Origin: Atopobacter sp. AH10
GTDB taxonomy: Bacteria; Bacillota; Bacilli; Lactobacillales; Aerococcaceae
DNA: 64,000 bases
Direction of reading: 5' to 3'
Assembly (NCBI RefSeq): GCF_003664595.1
Contig: NZ_QXPZ01000021.1
Location: 1 to 64,000, forward strand
The translations under genes and the position numbers were made by a program. The notes under the pieces are model-generated. The model ran no database searches. It saw only the letters and a program-made list of their open reading frames with translations, and was not told where the DNA came from. This document shows positions 25,934 to 35,738 of this stretch, piece by piece. The first letter of the stretch is position 1; each line of letters begins with the position of its first letter.

Positions 25934-27631
25934 ATGAAATTTGTATCACCAACTTGTCGACAAACAGCCCATCAGGCAATGGGGGCAGAGCTATTGGAAG
26001 ATGTCCTTGCCTTACAAAATCAGGAATTGGGGTTACAGTTGTCTCTTTCCTTTGACTGTAAATCCTGGGTGAATTTGAATGAGGACACTAGCTTGCCTTG
26101 GAGCGGTTTGATCGAACGCTTCCGTATCCGTTTAGTAGCTGATGGCCTAGATGCCAGAGTTTCCTTTGAGGGAGATGTGGAAGATGATGATGGTCAAAAG
26201 AAGAAGGATCGCATTCTTCACCAAAGTGCTGGATTTTTACCAAAGGGAGAACATTTTTTTTGGATTGATGTAAAGGGGGCTACAGCAGGGAAATACCTGT
26301 TAACGGCTCAATTGCTTCAACGCAAAGGCTACGAAGAAGAAGAACTAGTCGATAGTTGTTCCTTGTTAGTTGAAATAGCAGAGTTTGATTTAGACGATTT
26401 AAAGGATAAATCTCAGCAGGAAAGCTTCTTTTTAGATTTATGGCAACACCCCTCTTCTTTAGCGAGATATTATCAGCTAGATTTATGGTCTGACGAGCAT
26501 TTCCGTTTGATAGAAACTTTTATGGAGGCTCTGGCTGAAGCAGGTCAAAAGGTTTGTGATCTGATTATTTCGGATTATTCCTGGGCGGGGCAAGATTGTT
26601 ACCATGTGCTGGATAATCCTTCTAGTTTATTTGAGTACAATATTGTGGGGCTTAGTCGTCAGTCTGGACAATTACAATTAGACTTTAAGGCAATGGATCG
26701 CTATTTAAGCCTGTGCGAACGTCTAGGGATGGCCGAAGAAATTAATTTATTTGGTATTTTAGGGAATTGGGATGGCAGAAGCTTTGGTAAACCTATTGAA
26801 GATTATTTAGATCCTATTCGTTTACAAGTTTATGATCTGGATAAGGGGCACTATAACTTTGTCACAAGTAAGGCGGAACTAAAGGAATATTTAAGACAAG
26901 TTTTTGCGCATTTGCAGGAATTAGGCCTTTGGGATAGGGTAAAAGTCATTGCGGATGAACCGAACAATCCTGAAATTTTTGCGACCTTTGAAGCTTTCCT
27001 AACATCCTGTTCCGATCAAGCCATTGTCTTTAAGCATGCCTGTTTACATGGAGAGTTTTTGGAGAACTATGAGGGAAATTTTGATTCCAATTCAGTCATA
27101 TCATCTGTTTTAATTGAACGGATGGGACAGGAAGACTCAGCAATTTTTAAACATCGTAAGGAAATGACCTGGTACAATTGTTGCTTCCCTCAAAATCTCA
27201 ATGTCTTTATTCGAAGTCATTTGATGGAAAGCTACCTGATTGGCTATTTCACCTATGCTTTTGAAGTGAAGGGATTTTTACGTTGGAATTATTGTTTATG
27301 GACAGAGGATCCCAATAAGGATATTACTTATAAAAGTTATAAATGGGCTGCAGGAGATATGTTCTTTGTTTATCCAGCTAGAGATGGGAGACCTGAATTT
27401 AGCCTTCGCTTTAAAAATATGAAAATGGGTATAGAAGATTGGCAATTATTGAAGGCGGTAGAAGCTAAAAAAGGGAGAGCCTATGTCTTAACTCTCTTAA
27501 AACCTTTAATTGGGGATGCTGACCAAATGACTTATGATGAGAAAGAGGATAGGATCAATTTTACCTATAATGAGGATTATAAGGCAGTGACTCAACTCAA
27601 GAGGGCTTGCCTGGATATATTAAGGAGATAA
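25934..27631 (+). CDS. DUF4091/GH123-like glycoside hydrolase
   Basis: A 565-residue cytosolic protein without signal peptide. Residues about 1-150 form a beta-rich N-terminal domain and about 165-520 a TIM-barrel DUF4091-like domain, with VKVIADEPNN (about 338-347) carrying an Asp-Glu pair as in GH123 N-acetyl-galactosaminidases. Aromatic residues (WNYCLWTEDPNKDITYKSYKW) could line a sugar pocket. It is followed by a sugar ABC transporter, so it probably splits an imported amino-sugar-containing oligosaccharide. The ATG at 25934 has GGGGGA 6 bases upstream. The leader contains a GGCCTTT / AAGGCC hairpin. Confidence 0.82.
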   Translation: MKFVSPTCRQTAHQAMGAELLEDVLALQNQELGLQLSLSFDCKSWVNLNEDTSLPWSGLIERFRIRLVADGLDARVSFEGDVEDDDGQKKKDRILHQSAGFLPKGEHFFWIDVKGATAGKYLLTAQLLQRKGYEEEELVDSCSLLVEIAEFDLDDLKDKSQQESFFLDLWQHPSSLARYYQLDLWSDEHFRLIETFMEALAEAGQKVCDLIISDYSWAGQDCYHVLDNPSSLFEYNIVGLSRQSGQLQLDFKAMDRYLSLCERLGMAEEINLFGILGNWDGRSFGKPIEDYLDPIRLQVYDLDKGHYNFVTSKAELKEYLRQVFAHLQELGLWDRVKVIADEPNNPEIFATFEAFLTSCSDQAIVFKHACLHGEFLENYEGNFDSNSVISSVLIERMGQEDSAIFKHRKEMTWYNCCFPQNLNVFIRSHLMESYLIGYFTYAFEVKGFLRWNYCLWTEDPNKDITYKSYKWAAGDMFFVYPARDGRPEFSLRFKNMKMGIEDWQLLKAVEAKKGRAYVLTLLKPLIGDADQMTYDEKEDRINFTYNEDYKAVTQLKRACLDILRR

Positions 27632-27835
27632 GACAGTAAAGTAAGTTAGTAGGGCTAATTTTAGGAAACAAAATCAGCAAGAATGACTTTTTTAGATCGT
27701 TGCTCTCTTTGCTGCCTGTGCATTAAAAGGAGCAACAAAGGAAGTGGGTGAGAGAAATTTTGCCAGTAAGGGAAAGGGACTGGATTTAAGGAATAGTGGC
27801 AGTAGGGAACGGATTTGATGAGAATTGAAGGAAAA

Positions 27836-27849
27836 AGTGAGCGCTTGTA
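27836..27849 (-). promoter_or_regulatory. cre-like site
   Basis: TACAAGCGCTCACT on the minus strand has the AAGCGCT core and fits the cre consensus except for one base at each end. It lies 70 bases before the solute-binding protein gene. CcpA binding is possible, not certain. Confidence 0.35.
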
Positions 27850-27919
27850 TTGTCGAAAAGTTCCATCAATGATAAAACAATAGAGGAAGAAAAAATAAAT
27901 CAATCGAGGAGCGAATAGG

Positions 27920-29188
27920 ATGAAGAAATTTGTCAAAAGTTTGTTGTCTCTAGCTATGTCTGCTACATTGTTAACTGCTTGTTCTTCTGGAGCAGGTCAA
28001 CAGGCAAAAACGGATAATAAGGGGAAAGATAAACCTGAAATTTCCTTTATGATCCCAGAATATGGTGCCCCTAGTGATGAAATGCTCACAGCATTTGAAA
28101 AAGAATCGGGTATCAAGGTTAAGGTCATGAAAACAAGTTGGGATGATATTCGTGATAAGATTTCTACCGCTGCAGTTGGTAAAAAAGCAGCAGCAGATGT
28201 CTATGAAGTAGACTGGTCATGGGTAGGGGAATTCCAAGCTGCTGGTTGGTTAGATAAATTAGAGGTGGATGCTGAAACTCAAAAAGATATTCCATCCCTT
28301 GAAACTTTCAAAGTAGGGAAGGACTATTATGCTATTCCTTACTCAAACGAATACCGTATGGCGTATTACAATACAAAAAGCTTTAAAGCAGCGGGATTGG
28401 ATAAAGCCCCTAGCACTTTTAAAGAAGTTTTAGCAGATGCTAAGGCCTTAAAAGAAAAAGCAGGAGTAGAATATCCTGTAGCTTTGCCAATGGCGGCAGA
28501 TGAAAATACTTCGACATCTTTCTTTACTTTAAATTATGCCCGCAATGGGAAAGTGTTTAACGATGATAACACTTTGAACAAAGAAAATGCTTTGGATACT
28601 TTGCGTTACATCGATGCCTTGAACAAAGCAGAATTAATTAACCCATCTTATCGGACAACGAACGAAGGCAAATACCAATACCTGCAAAAGGGGGAAGCAG
28701 TTTATGCAGTAGCTCCTTCTTTCTATGCTATTCGTTGTGATAGCAAAGAAAATTCTTCAGTAGTCGGCCAAGTAAACGTGGCACAATTGCCAGGTAAAGA
28801 AGGCCTATCGGATAAGACGGTCTCTTATGTAGAAGCTGTTGGGGTTTCTCCTTACAGTAAGAATAAGGAAGCTGCGAAGAAATTTGTTCAATGGTATACA
28901 CAAAAGAAGACACAAGAACAATTGTTTAAAGTGGTAGAAATATTGCCAACACGGACATCTGCTTTGGAAGCAGTAGTAGCTAAGGGCGAAATTCGTGAAT
29001 CTAAAGCCATGCTAGAAATGGCGCAACGGGTTCAAACGCCATTCCCACATGGTGTACCAAAATATTACACAGAAATGTCTACAACCATCTTTAATACGAT
29101 CAATGAAATGGCTAATGGGAAATTGACCCCAGAACAAGCTGCTGATAAGATGGTTGAAAAGATCGATGCTTTAGTGAAACAAAAATAG
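27920..29188 (+). CDS. sugar ABC transporter solute-binding lipoprotein
   Basis: A 422-residue family 1 binding protein with a lipoprotein signal (LLTACSSGAG, lipidated Cys about 21), the mature start PEISFMIPEYGAPSDEMLTAFEKESGIKVKV, and the ADVYEVDWSWVGEFQAAGWLDKL sugar-site region. It captures an oligosaccharide outside the membrane for the two permeases downstream. It is followed by a terminator-like hairpin that may lower expression of the permeases relative to it. Confidence 0.93.
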   Translation: MKKFVKSLLSLAMSATLLTACSSGAGQQAKTDNKGKDKPEISFMIPEYGAPSDEMLTAFEKESGIKVKVMKTSWDDIRDKISTAAVGKKAAADVYEVDWSWVGEFQAAGWLDKLEVDAETQKDIPSLETFKVGKDYYAIPYSNEYRMAYYNTKSFKAAGLDKAPSTFKEVLADAKALKEKAGVEYPVALPMAADENTSTSFFTLNYARNGKVFNDDNTLNKENALDTLRYIDALNKAELINPSYRTTNEGKYQYLQKGEAVYAVAPSFYAIRCDSKENSSVVGQVNVAQLPGKEGLSDKTVSYVEAVGVSPYSKNKEAAKKFVQWYTQKKTQEQLFKVVEILPTRTSALEAVVAKGEIRESKAMLEMAQRVQTPFPHGVPKYYTEMSTTIFNTINEMANGKLTPEQAADKMVEKIDALVKQK

Positions 29189-29205
29189 AATGAACAGATA
29201 AAGCT

Positions 29206-29255
29206 GGTCGATCGCTCAATAATGCGTTTGCTTGTTGAGGGGTCGACCTTTTTTT
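29206..29255 (+). terminator. intercistronic terminator/attenuator
   Basis: The arms GGTCGATC.CTCAA and TTGAGG.GTCGACC close a stem followed by seven T. Its place between binding protein and permease genes is common in sugar ABC operons. Confidence 0.85.
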
Positions 29256-29349
29256 GAAAGAGGACTAGTAGCTTGACTAACCCTTTTTCAAAAGAGGAAA
29301 CATAACTAGTCAAAAAGAAACGCAATGCTTAATGAAAAGGAGGCCTTTT

Positions 29350-30207
29350 ATGAAAAAAGCTAAACCCTATCTCTTTCTTTCACCTATGTTAGTCATTATG
29401 GGAGTTTTTGTTGTTTACCCAATTATTCGAACCTTGTTGTATAGTTTTTACCGTTTGAAATTGACAGATCCTACCAATGTCAGATATATCGGATGGGAAA
29501 ATTATAGGGTCATTCTTCATTCCGCTGATTTTTATAGAGCTTTAGCTAATAGTGCCTATATATTGGCTTTCGTTCTTATTTTGGGTTTAGGGGCAAGTTT
29601 GGTGGTTGCTCTGATGCTGAATCGACAGTCCCGATTGAGTCCTATCTTAACCGCCATAGCCATTATTCCATGGGCTTTACCGCCTATAGTGAATGGGATT
29701 ATATGGCAGTTTATTTTTTATCCTGGCTATGGTTTGTTAAATAAACTTTTGCTCTCTTTTGGCTTTATAACACATCCTCTAGCGTTGACGAATCAAAGGC
29801 TAACTTTAATGGCAATAGCGGCATTGGTTCTTGTTTTTCGAGTGGTTCCTTTTTGTGCTATTTTATTGTTAGCTGGTCTTCAAGCAATCCCTCATGAACT
29901 ATATGAAGCCTCTCGAGTAGATGGGGCTAATACTAGGCAAAACTTTACTTATATTACCTTGCCTCTCCTCCTTCCACATTTGACTGTTGTCTTGATTCAG
30001 CTTACGATGGCTGGGTTAAATATTTTTGATGAGATGGTTGCTTTATCTGGTTACCGCTTGGAGAGCCAGACTCTCTTGGTCTATAACTATATGAATACTT
30101 TTTCTTTCTTGAACTTTGGTTACGGATCAGCCATTACCTATTTGATTATGATCTTGTCTGGTTTGATAGGTTTTATATACATAAAATCAATGGCTGGAGA
30201 AGATTAG
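29350..30207 (+). CDS. sugar ABC transporter permease 1 (MalF type)
   Basis: A 285-residue permease with six spans and the EAA loop ELYEASRVDGANTRQNFTYITLPLLLP (about 185-212) that contacts the ATPase. The start at 29350 follows AAGGAGG; an in-frame ATG 18 bases upstream would put that site inside the gene. It pairs with the next permease. Confidence 0.93.
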   Translation: MKKAKPYLFLSPMLVIMGVFVVYPIIRTLLYSFYRLKLTDPTNVRYIGWENYRVILHSADFYRALANSAYILAFVLILGLGASLVVALMLNRQSRLSPILTAIAIIPWALPPIVNGIIWQFIFYPGYGLLNKLLLSFGFITHPLALTNQRLTLMAIAALVLVFRVVPFCAILLLAGLQAIPHELYEASRVDGANTRQNFTYITLPLLLPHLTVVLIQLTMAGLNIFDEMVALSGYRLESQTLLVYNYMNTFSFLNFGYGSAITYLIMILSGLIGFIYIKSMAGED

Positions 30208-30394
30208 ATAACTTGACTGCTGATTAAGGCTAGCTTTCTGTTAGTTTTCTAGAAGATGTATTCGGCTTAGACTTGTGTATAAAAGAGAATCTTCGCTAAG
30301 CTGATCACTACACTATTTTCACTAACTTAAAGTGAGTAGCTAGTCTTCCTAAGAATTTGAATTGCCTTATTTTGGGAGTGTAAAGGGGGATGTT

Positions 30395-31240
30395 ATGAAA
30401 GAAGGAAAGTTGATCAATGGTTTGTATTGGCTGACAGTGCTTTTATTTTTGTTATTTAACCTGCTTCCTTTTGTGTGGGCCTTTATTTTAAGTGTGACGC
30501 CTGAACGTGAAATGCTTCAAGAAACGAGTCAAATTTTTCCTAGTCAAGTCTACTGGGGGAATTATCAAGAAATACTCAACCCACAATCAAATGCTTTTAG
30601 GAATGTGAGTCAAGGAATGGTTAATTCTTTATCGATGGCTTTCTTGACTGTTTGTATTGGCCTGCCGGTTGCTTTAATGACAGCTTATAGTTTTTCCCGT
30701 TTCCGTTTTTGGGGAAGGAAGATTTTGTTAAAGGGGCTCTTGTTGACGATTGTCATTCCAGTGATGACGACGATTATTCCTATCTATGCGATGTTTGCCC
30801 ATTATGGTTGGTTAGATAACCATTTTTGGATCAGCTTGATCTATATTTCGTCTTTTTTACCGATTAGTACTTGGATGATCTATAGCTATCTCAAGGCTAT
30901 GCCAAAAGAACTTTGGGAGGCCGCTCGGACAGACGGATGTAGTGAAAATCAAGCTTTCTTTAAGGTTATTTTACCGAATGCCTATCCCATAGTGCTTGCG
31001 GCAGTTTTGATGTTATTTTTAATGAGCTGGAGCCAGTACCAAATTCCGATGATTTTAACTAGCTCACAAGAAAATAAAGTGGTGACCTTGGTGATGTCAG
31101 AATTCATGACTCGGGATACGATTCATTACGGCATGGTGGCTACTGCTGGAATTTTAGCCATTATACCTCCAGCTTTTTTTGCCCTAGTATTTAGACGATT
31201 TTTAATATCCGGTCTTACCAGTGGGTCAGTGAAAAGTTAA
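30395..31240 (+). CDS. sugar ABC transporter permease 2 (MalG type)
   Basis: A 281-residue permease with six spans and the EAA loop ELWEAARTDGCSENQAFFKVILPNAYP. AAAGGGGGATGTT precedes the ATG. A 187-base spacer without gene separates it from permease 1. Confidence 0.93.
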   Translation: MKEGKLINGLYWLTVLLFLLFNLLPFVWAFILSVTPEREMLQETSQIFPSQVYWGNYQEILNPQSNAFRNVSQGMVNSLSMAFLTVCIGLPVALMTAYSFSRFRFWGRKILLKGLLLTIVIPVMTTIIPIYAMFAHYGWLDNHFWISLIYISSFLPISTWMIYSYLKAMPKELWEAARTDGCSENQAFFKVILPNAYPIVLAAVLMLFLMSWSQYQIPMILTSSQENKVVTLVMSEFMTRDTIHYGMVATAGILAIIPPAFFALVFRRFLISGLTSGSVKS

Positions 31241-31400
31241 ATGAAAGGGAGAGAGCTTTTCGCAATGGATTGACCTAGATCGAATCAATGCCTTTTTTCA
31301 GAAAGTTTGACTGATCTTCTTGCGTAAGCTTGGAACTAGAATAAATTCTCTCTTTTAGAAAACTTGAATGATTTTTATGCAGACAAATGGAGGAAATAAA

Positions 31401-32291
31401 ATGTGTCTAGCCTATCTAAAACAATACTTTGATAAGAATGATTCAGCTAGCTTTTTGAGGGATCTAAAAGAAATAATAGAAGGAAAAAGCCCACGAGCTA
31501 ATGTATGGTTGAGACAATTAGAAAGCTCTTATGAAAAACGTCAAGAGCTAGCTTTGAGAGTCATGAAAGAAGGGTGGCCTCATGGTTTAACGAAAAGAAG
31601 CTTCGAATTGGAAAGCATGTCAGCAGAAGACCGATTATTGACTCTTTTGATGTATTTCCCAGCCACAGTTTTGGCTTACCAGCAAAAGGGCATCCCCTTA
31701 GAGATTTTAGAGGAGAGTCTAAAAGATTTTTACTTGAGAGAGCGTTTATATTGGGAAAGACACGCTCAAGTGGGATTAAGCTTTGATGATGCCCAGTGGC
31801 TTTTGCGTATCTTTGCCTTGAAAATTTTTAAGTTGGGAGCCTTACAGTTTGAATTGTTCCAATGGCAGGCAGATCAGGCTTATTATCATATCGATTTCAC
31901 AAAAGAACAAAGGGAATTCATAGGAGAAGGACGACCTGTTTTAGCAACGCATATTATGCAAGAAGAAGATATTTCATTGCCCTCAGCGAAAGCTTCTTTT
32001 GATCAAGCTAAGAGATTTTTCCCTCACTATTTTCCAGATTTCCCTGCTAAAGAATTTTATTGTTTCTCTTGGCTATTGTATCCTGGCTTAACTAAAGCTT
32101 TAGGGAAGAATTCTCGGATTATCGCTTTTCAAAGTTTATTTCAAATCTTTGCTCAAACAGCTTGGCCTGATATGGCCTTGAAACGTCTCTTTGAAGAGTC
32201 CCCAATTAGCATGCGGGATTCGAGCCTGCAAAGGTTGGCTAAAGAAGATAGGGAGATTCTAGGTGCAGCTATTGGAATAAGGCGAATATAA
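31401..32291 (+). CDS. GNAT-like acyltransferase domain protein
   Basis: A 296-residue cytosolic protein resembling the two-domain N-acyltransferase (NAT_N/GNAT_C-like) proteins that occur next to glycoside hydrolase genes in streptococci and relatives. It has a helical N-terminal half (RANVWLRQLESSYEKRQELALRVMKEG) and a C-terminal half with VLATHIMQEEDIS, SFDQAKRFFPHYFPDFPAKEFYCFSWLLYPGL. It may transfer an acyl group to or from an imported amino sugar; this rests on weak similarity and context. The ATG has GGAGG upstream. Confidence 0.65.
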   Translation: MCLAYLKQYFDKNDSASFLRDLKEIIEGKSPRANVWLRQLESSYEKRQELALRVMKEGWPHGLTKRSFELESMSAEDRLLTLLMYFPATVLAYQQKGIPLEILEESLKDFYLRERLYWERHAQVGLSFDDAQWLLRIFALKIFKLGALQFELFQWQADQAYYHIDFTKEQREFIGEGRPVLATHIMQEEDISLPSAKASFDQAKRFFPHYFPDFPAKEFYCFSWLLYPGLTKALGKNSRIIAFQSLFQIFAQTAWPDMALKRLFEESPISMRDSSLQRLAKEDREILGAAIGIRRI

Positions 32292-32440
32292 TTTTTCAGT
32301 ATTGGGTATAGGTTAACTATAGGCTTAAGCTAACTGTGATTTTTCAGTATAGGCTTTGGAGTAGCGATAGCTTTAAGACGAACATATAATTTTTAGTTTT
32401 TAGCTAGGCTGTGGCTATTGGAATAAAGGCAGATAAAGTT
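32266..32440. repeat. degenerate 48-50-bp tandem array spanning a gene end
   Basis: ATTTTTCAGTAT-like cores recur at 32291, 32339 and 32389, and GCTATTGGAATAA occurs both inside the last codons of the acyltransferase gene (32268) and at 32414, three periods later. The array therefore grew from the 3' end of the coding region. Confidence 0.7.
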
Positions 32441-32537
32441 GCTAGCTATTCTGTTTAGTGGCGACTATAGGCTTAGGGTTTATATAAATTTTTACCCATT
32501 CAGTAAAGGAAGAAATGATAGGAAAAGGAGGGAGAGC

Positions 32538-33611
32538 ATGTCTTGTATTGAGTTGATTGGACTGAAAAAGCTATATAAAGATGGGACTTCAGCGGTTGAT
32601 AACTTCAATTTAAGGATTGAAGATGGAGAATTGGTGGTTTTAGTTGGTCCAAGTGGTTGCGGAAAATCAACTGTCTTACGCTTAATAGCAGGCCTAGAAG
32701 ACTTGACAGATGGAGATATTCGAGTGAATGGGCGCTCTATAAAGGCGATGGATCCGAAAGATCGGGAGATGGCGATGGTCTTTCAAAATTATGCCCTCTA
32801 TCCCCATTTGACAGTTGAAGGAAATTTGGCCTTTCCTCTTCAATTGAAAAAAATGGATCCCAAACGAATCAAAGACAGAATAGGGCAAGTCTTGGATGTC
32901 TTGGGATTAAAGGAAATATGTCATAGAAAGCCAAGAGATCTTTCAGGAGGACAACAGCAGAGAGTGTCTGTTGGAAGAGCTCTTTCAAGAAAACCAGCTG
33001 CCTTTTTACTTGATGAACCCCTATCTAATTTAGATGCCATTTTGCGGGCGAAAATGCGAGTAGAGTTAGCGAAGTTAAAGCAAGCATCTGGCGCAACTAT
33101 GGTCTATGTTACCCATGATCAAATAGAGGCGATGACTTTAGCGGATAAATTGTTGGTGATGAACGAAGGGAAAATTCAACAAATTGGTAGTCCTAGAGAG
33201 ATTTACTCCAATCCTTCGAATCGCTTTGTAGCTGAATTTATTGGCCTACCTCAGATTAACTGCTTGACTTGTCCCATAAAACAAGGGCGAGTAGATATAT
33301 TGGGAAAAAGTTATCAGTTGACAGGAATGGTGATGAATGGTCTAGACCAAGTGATTATTGGGATTAGACCAGATCAACTCCTATTAAAAGATGGAGACCA
33401 TTGGCAAGTACAATTGATTGAAAATTATGGGGATCATCAAGTAGTCTTTTTAGAAGATTCTAGTGGGCAAGCAGTCCGTGTTCAAGTGGAAGCAGGGCAG
33501 ATAGTCAAGATGAAGCAAGTTTTTGATTTAGGGATAAGAGACTTAAGAAGCGTTCTCTTGTTTGATGCCCAAAATGAAGAACGGTTGGCGGGACAATTAA
33601 GAGAGGTATAA
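32538..33611 (+). CDS. MsmK/MalK-type sugar ABC ATPase
   Basis: A 357-residue ATPase with Walker A GPSGCGKST, Q-loop VFQNYALYPHLTVEGN, signature LSGGQQQRVSVGRALSR, Walker B AFLLDEPLSNLDA, H-loop VTHDQ, and a C-terminal regulatory OB domain (about 240-357). It energises the two permeases upstream and perhaps other sugar transporters. The start has AAGGAGGGAG 7 bases upstream; the frame is open 33 codons further without a ribosome site. Confidence 0.93.
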   Translation: MSCIELIGLKKLYKDGTSAVDNFNLRIEDGELVVLVGPSGCGKSTVLRLIAGLEDLTDGDIRVNGRSIKAMDPKDREMAMVFQNYALYPHLTVEGNLAFPLQLKKMDPKRIKDRIGQVLDVLGLKEICHRKPRDLSGGQQQRVSVGRALSRKPAAFLLDEPLSNLDAILRAKMRVELAKLKQASGATMVYVTHDQIEAMTLADKLLVMNEGKIQQIGSPREIYSNPSNRFVAEFIGLPQINCLTCPIKQGRVDILGKSYQLTGMVMNGLDQVIIGIRPDQLLLKDGDHWQVQLIENYGDHQVVFLEDSSGQAVRVQVEAGQIVKMKQVFDLGIRDLRSVLLFDAQNEERLAGQLREV

Positions 33612-33640
33612 GGTTGAGGGGGAAGAGGAGCGTTCCACAT

Positions 33641-33666
33641 TTCACAAGAACAAAAAGTATAGGGTC
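33641..33666. repeat. dispersed convergent-end motif, copy 2
   Basis: TTCAC-AAGAACAAAAAGTATAGGGTC, a diverged copy of the motif at 26-62 and 57717-57753, placed directly before the bidirectional terminator that separates the ATPase gene from tyrS. Confidence 0.65.
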
Positions 33667-33673
33667 AAATAAT

Positions 33674-33720
33674 AAAAATGATCAAAAGCCTTTTGGAGTA
33701 AAGGTTTTTGATCATTTTTT
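33674..33720. terminator. bidirectional terminator between ATPase gene and tyrS
   Basis: AAAAATGATCAAAAGCCTTT pairs with AAGGTTTTTGATCATTTTT (one bulge); A-run and T-run flank the stem, serving both converging genes. Confidence 0.88.
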
Positions 33721-33768
33721 TTGAATATAGGTTAAGTTGTTGCGGAATTTAGCCTCCAGCAAAAGGGG

Positions 33769-35022
33769 TTATTTGACAACAGCAAGGAAGTATTTTTTCT
33801 TCCCACGACGAATAACCACAAATTTACCGTCAAAGGCTTCGTTTGGATCAATAATGATATCGAGTTCACGACGGCGTTCGCCATTGATGGTGATGGCGCC
33901 ATTCTTGATGTCTTCACGGGCTTGTCGTTTGGAAGACTCAAAGCCATTGTTGACGAGGAAGTCGACAATGTTAGTAGCTTCTGAAGAAATTTCTGTATGA
34001 GGCATTTTATCAAAAGCTTCAGCAATTTCATCAGCGCTGAGATCACGAATTTCTCCTGAGAAGAGTTTTTCAGTAATCTTTTGTGCACTTAAAAGAGCAG
34101 TTTCTCCGTGGACAAATCGAGTGACTTCTTCAGCTAATCGACGTTGAGCTAGACGTTTTTCAGGACGTTTAGCCACTTCTTCTTCTAATTCGGCTATCTC
34201 TTCTTTTGTCAAGAAAGTAAAGTATTTTAGATATTTGATGACATCTCTATCGTCTTGGTTGATCCAGAATTGGTAGAATTCGTAAGGAGAAGTTTTCTTT
34301 GGATCTAACCAAACAGCTCCACCAGCTGATTTACCAAATTTTGTGCCGTCTGCTTTGAGCATGAGTGGGATAGTTAGGCCGTAAACTTTGACGTCAGAGC
34401 CTTCAATGCGGTGGATAAGATCGATTCCAGCAGTAATATTTCCCCATTGATCTCCACCACCTATTTGAAGTTGGATATCTTTTTCGCGGTAGAGGGTCAA
34501 AAAGTCAATAGATTGGAGAATTTGGTAGGTGAATTCTGTGTAAGAAATCCCAGTTTCTAAACGACTGGCCACGATGTCTTTGGCTAACATGGTGTTGACG
34601 TTGACAAATTTGCCGTAGTCACGCAGGAAGTCTAAAAGAGAGATCTTGGATAACCAGTCATAGTTATTGACGAAAGTTACTTGGGCACTGTCGCCGAATA
34701 GTTTTTGCATTTGTTCTGTTAGACACTTGACGTTGTGTTTGACCACTTCCATGGTTTGTAGTTGGCGTTCTGACTTGCGACCAGAAGGATCTCCGATAGA
34801 ACCAGTTGCACCACCAATCAAGATGTGTGGTCTGTGGCCGGCTAGTTCAAAACGTTTCATCATCATGAAAGGAATGAGGTGGCCAATGTGGAGACTATCA
34901 CCAGTTGGATCGGCTCCGCAGTACAAGCCCACACTTTTTTCATTTAACAATTCCTTTAGGCCTTCAGCGTCAGTTTGTTGGTTGATGGCGCCACGCCATG
35001 TGAGTTCTTCAATAATATCCAT
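33769..35022 (-). CDS. tyrS: tyrosyl-tRNA synthetase
   Basis: A 417-residue class I synthetase that charges tRNA-Tyr. It has YCGADPTGDSLHIGHLIP (HIGH motif), GDQWGN, the KFGKS form of KMSKS, and a C-terminal S4 RNA-binding domain (about 350-410, DFLVNNGFESSKRQAREDIKNGAITINGE). A T-box leader stands upstream. AAAGGAGAG precedes the ATG. Confidence 0.97.
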   Translation of the reverse strand: MDIIEELTWRGAINQQTDAEGLKELLNEKSVGLYCGADPTGDSLHIGHLIPFMMMKRFELAGHRPHILIGGATGSIGDPSGRKSERQLQTMEVVKHNVKCLTEQMQKLFGDSAQVTFVNNYDWLSKISLLDFLRDYGKFVNVNTMLAKDIVASRLETGISYTEFTYQILQSIDFLTLYREKDIQLQIGGGDQWGNITAGIDLIHRIEGSDVKVYGLTIPLMLKADGTKFGKSAGGAVWLDPKKTSPYEFYQFWINQDDRDVIKYLKYFTFLTKEEIAELEEEVAKRPEKRLAQRRLAEEVTRFVHGETALLSAQKITEKLFSGEIRDLSADEIAEAFDKMPHTEISSEATNIVDFLVNNGFESSKRQAREDIKNGAITINGERRRELDIIIDPNEAFDGKFVVIRRGKKKYFLAVVK

Positions 35023-35284
35023 AAGTTTCTCTCCTTTTTGTGTATAAATGAAGTGGAATAAATGATCATCTGAATGGGATCAGAAGTCTGCCATAACTTA
35101 GGCAAGAGATAGAGATAAGCTTAAACGATTTTTATAGTAGGAATCTTCTTTTATAAGATCCAGAAAAGCGAATACAGCTTGTGCGTCTTAAAAAATTGAG
35201 CTAGATCTAAGGAAAAAGCTAAAGAAGTTGTGGGGTATGATTTTTTGTCGCTAGGGCTTAGAGGGCAGTGCTAAAAAGATTTTT
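35023..35284 (-). other. long gap between T-box and tyrS
   Basis: About 260 bases separate the T-box terminator from the tyrS start, which is longer than usual. No open frame with a ribosome site is seen on either strand. Confidence 0.4.
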
Positions 35285-35500
35285 AATCAATAAAAAAAGC
35301 CCCTGCATATGCTAGGGACGTCAAGACGCGGTACCACCCAAATTCAAGCCAAAATAGCTTGCACTCAAGGCCTATTAACGCTAGGCGGACGATTGATACT
35401 AGTTAGATTTGTAATTGATGTAGCTCCCTGTCTGGCTTGCACCCTCCGCCAGTTCTCTGAACGCTGAGAAGCTTCACTAAAGAATCGATCAATAAGCTAT
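35285..35500 (-). ncRNA. tyrosine T-box leader
   Basis: Read on the minus strand: the stem I region with GGTGCAAGCC.. and AGCTACATC (Tyr codon UAC as the probable specifier), the invariant T-box GGTGGTACCGCG (35327-35338), and the terminator GTCCCTAGCATATGCAGGGGC followed by seven T (35292-35319). Uncharged tRNA-Tyr should stabilise the antiterminator and allow tyrS transcription. Confidence 0.93.
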
Positions 35501-35511
35501 GTTTTGTGTTG

Positions 35512-35540
35512 ATTGTAGCACGGACTTGTAGGGAAAGCAA
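35512..35540 (-). promoter_or_regulatory. promoter of the T-box/tyrS transcript
   Basis: TTGCTT (35535-35540, minus strand) and TACAAT (35512-35517) with a 17-base spacer. Confidence 0.7.
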
Positions 35541-35738
35541 GGGAGAATTTAGAGCCTTGCCAAGCTGAAAGAAGAGCTGAAACCCTATCCAGCTTAAATA
35601 GAACCTGTTGACGCTTGAAAAGAGCGCTAGGGGGAAGGTTAGTCTATTTTCCCTTGCCCAGAGATAGACTTAGGCTCGTTCTCTTCCCCTAAAAAAAGAA
35701 AGTCAGCTGTGCGGGGAGAGAATAGAGCCAATAAAAAC

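Noticed and set aside
27836-27849. Firm cre call before the glycan binding protein
   Set aside because: One mismatch at each conserved end; kept only as a low-confidence site.
27661-27936. 91-codon antisense frame before the binding protein gene
   Set aside because: No ribosome site, overlaps the real start region, composition of a chance frame.
35635-35700. Hairpin around GGGGGAA / TTCCCC as terminator of the AraC-type gene
   Set aside because: The T-run lies on the wrong side of the stem for minus-strand transcription.
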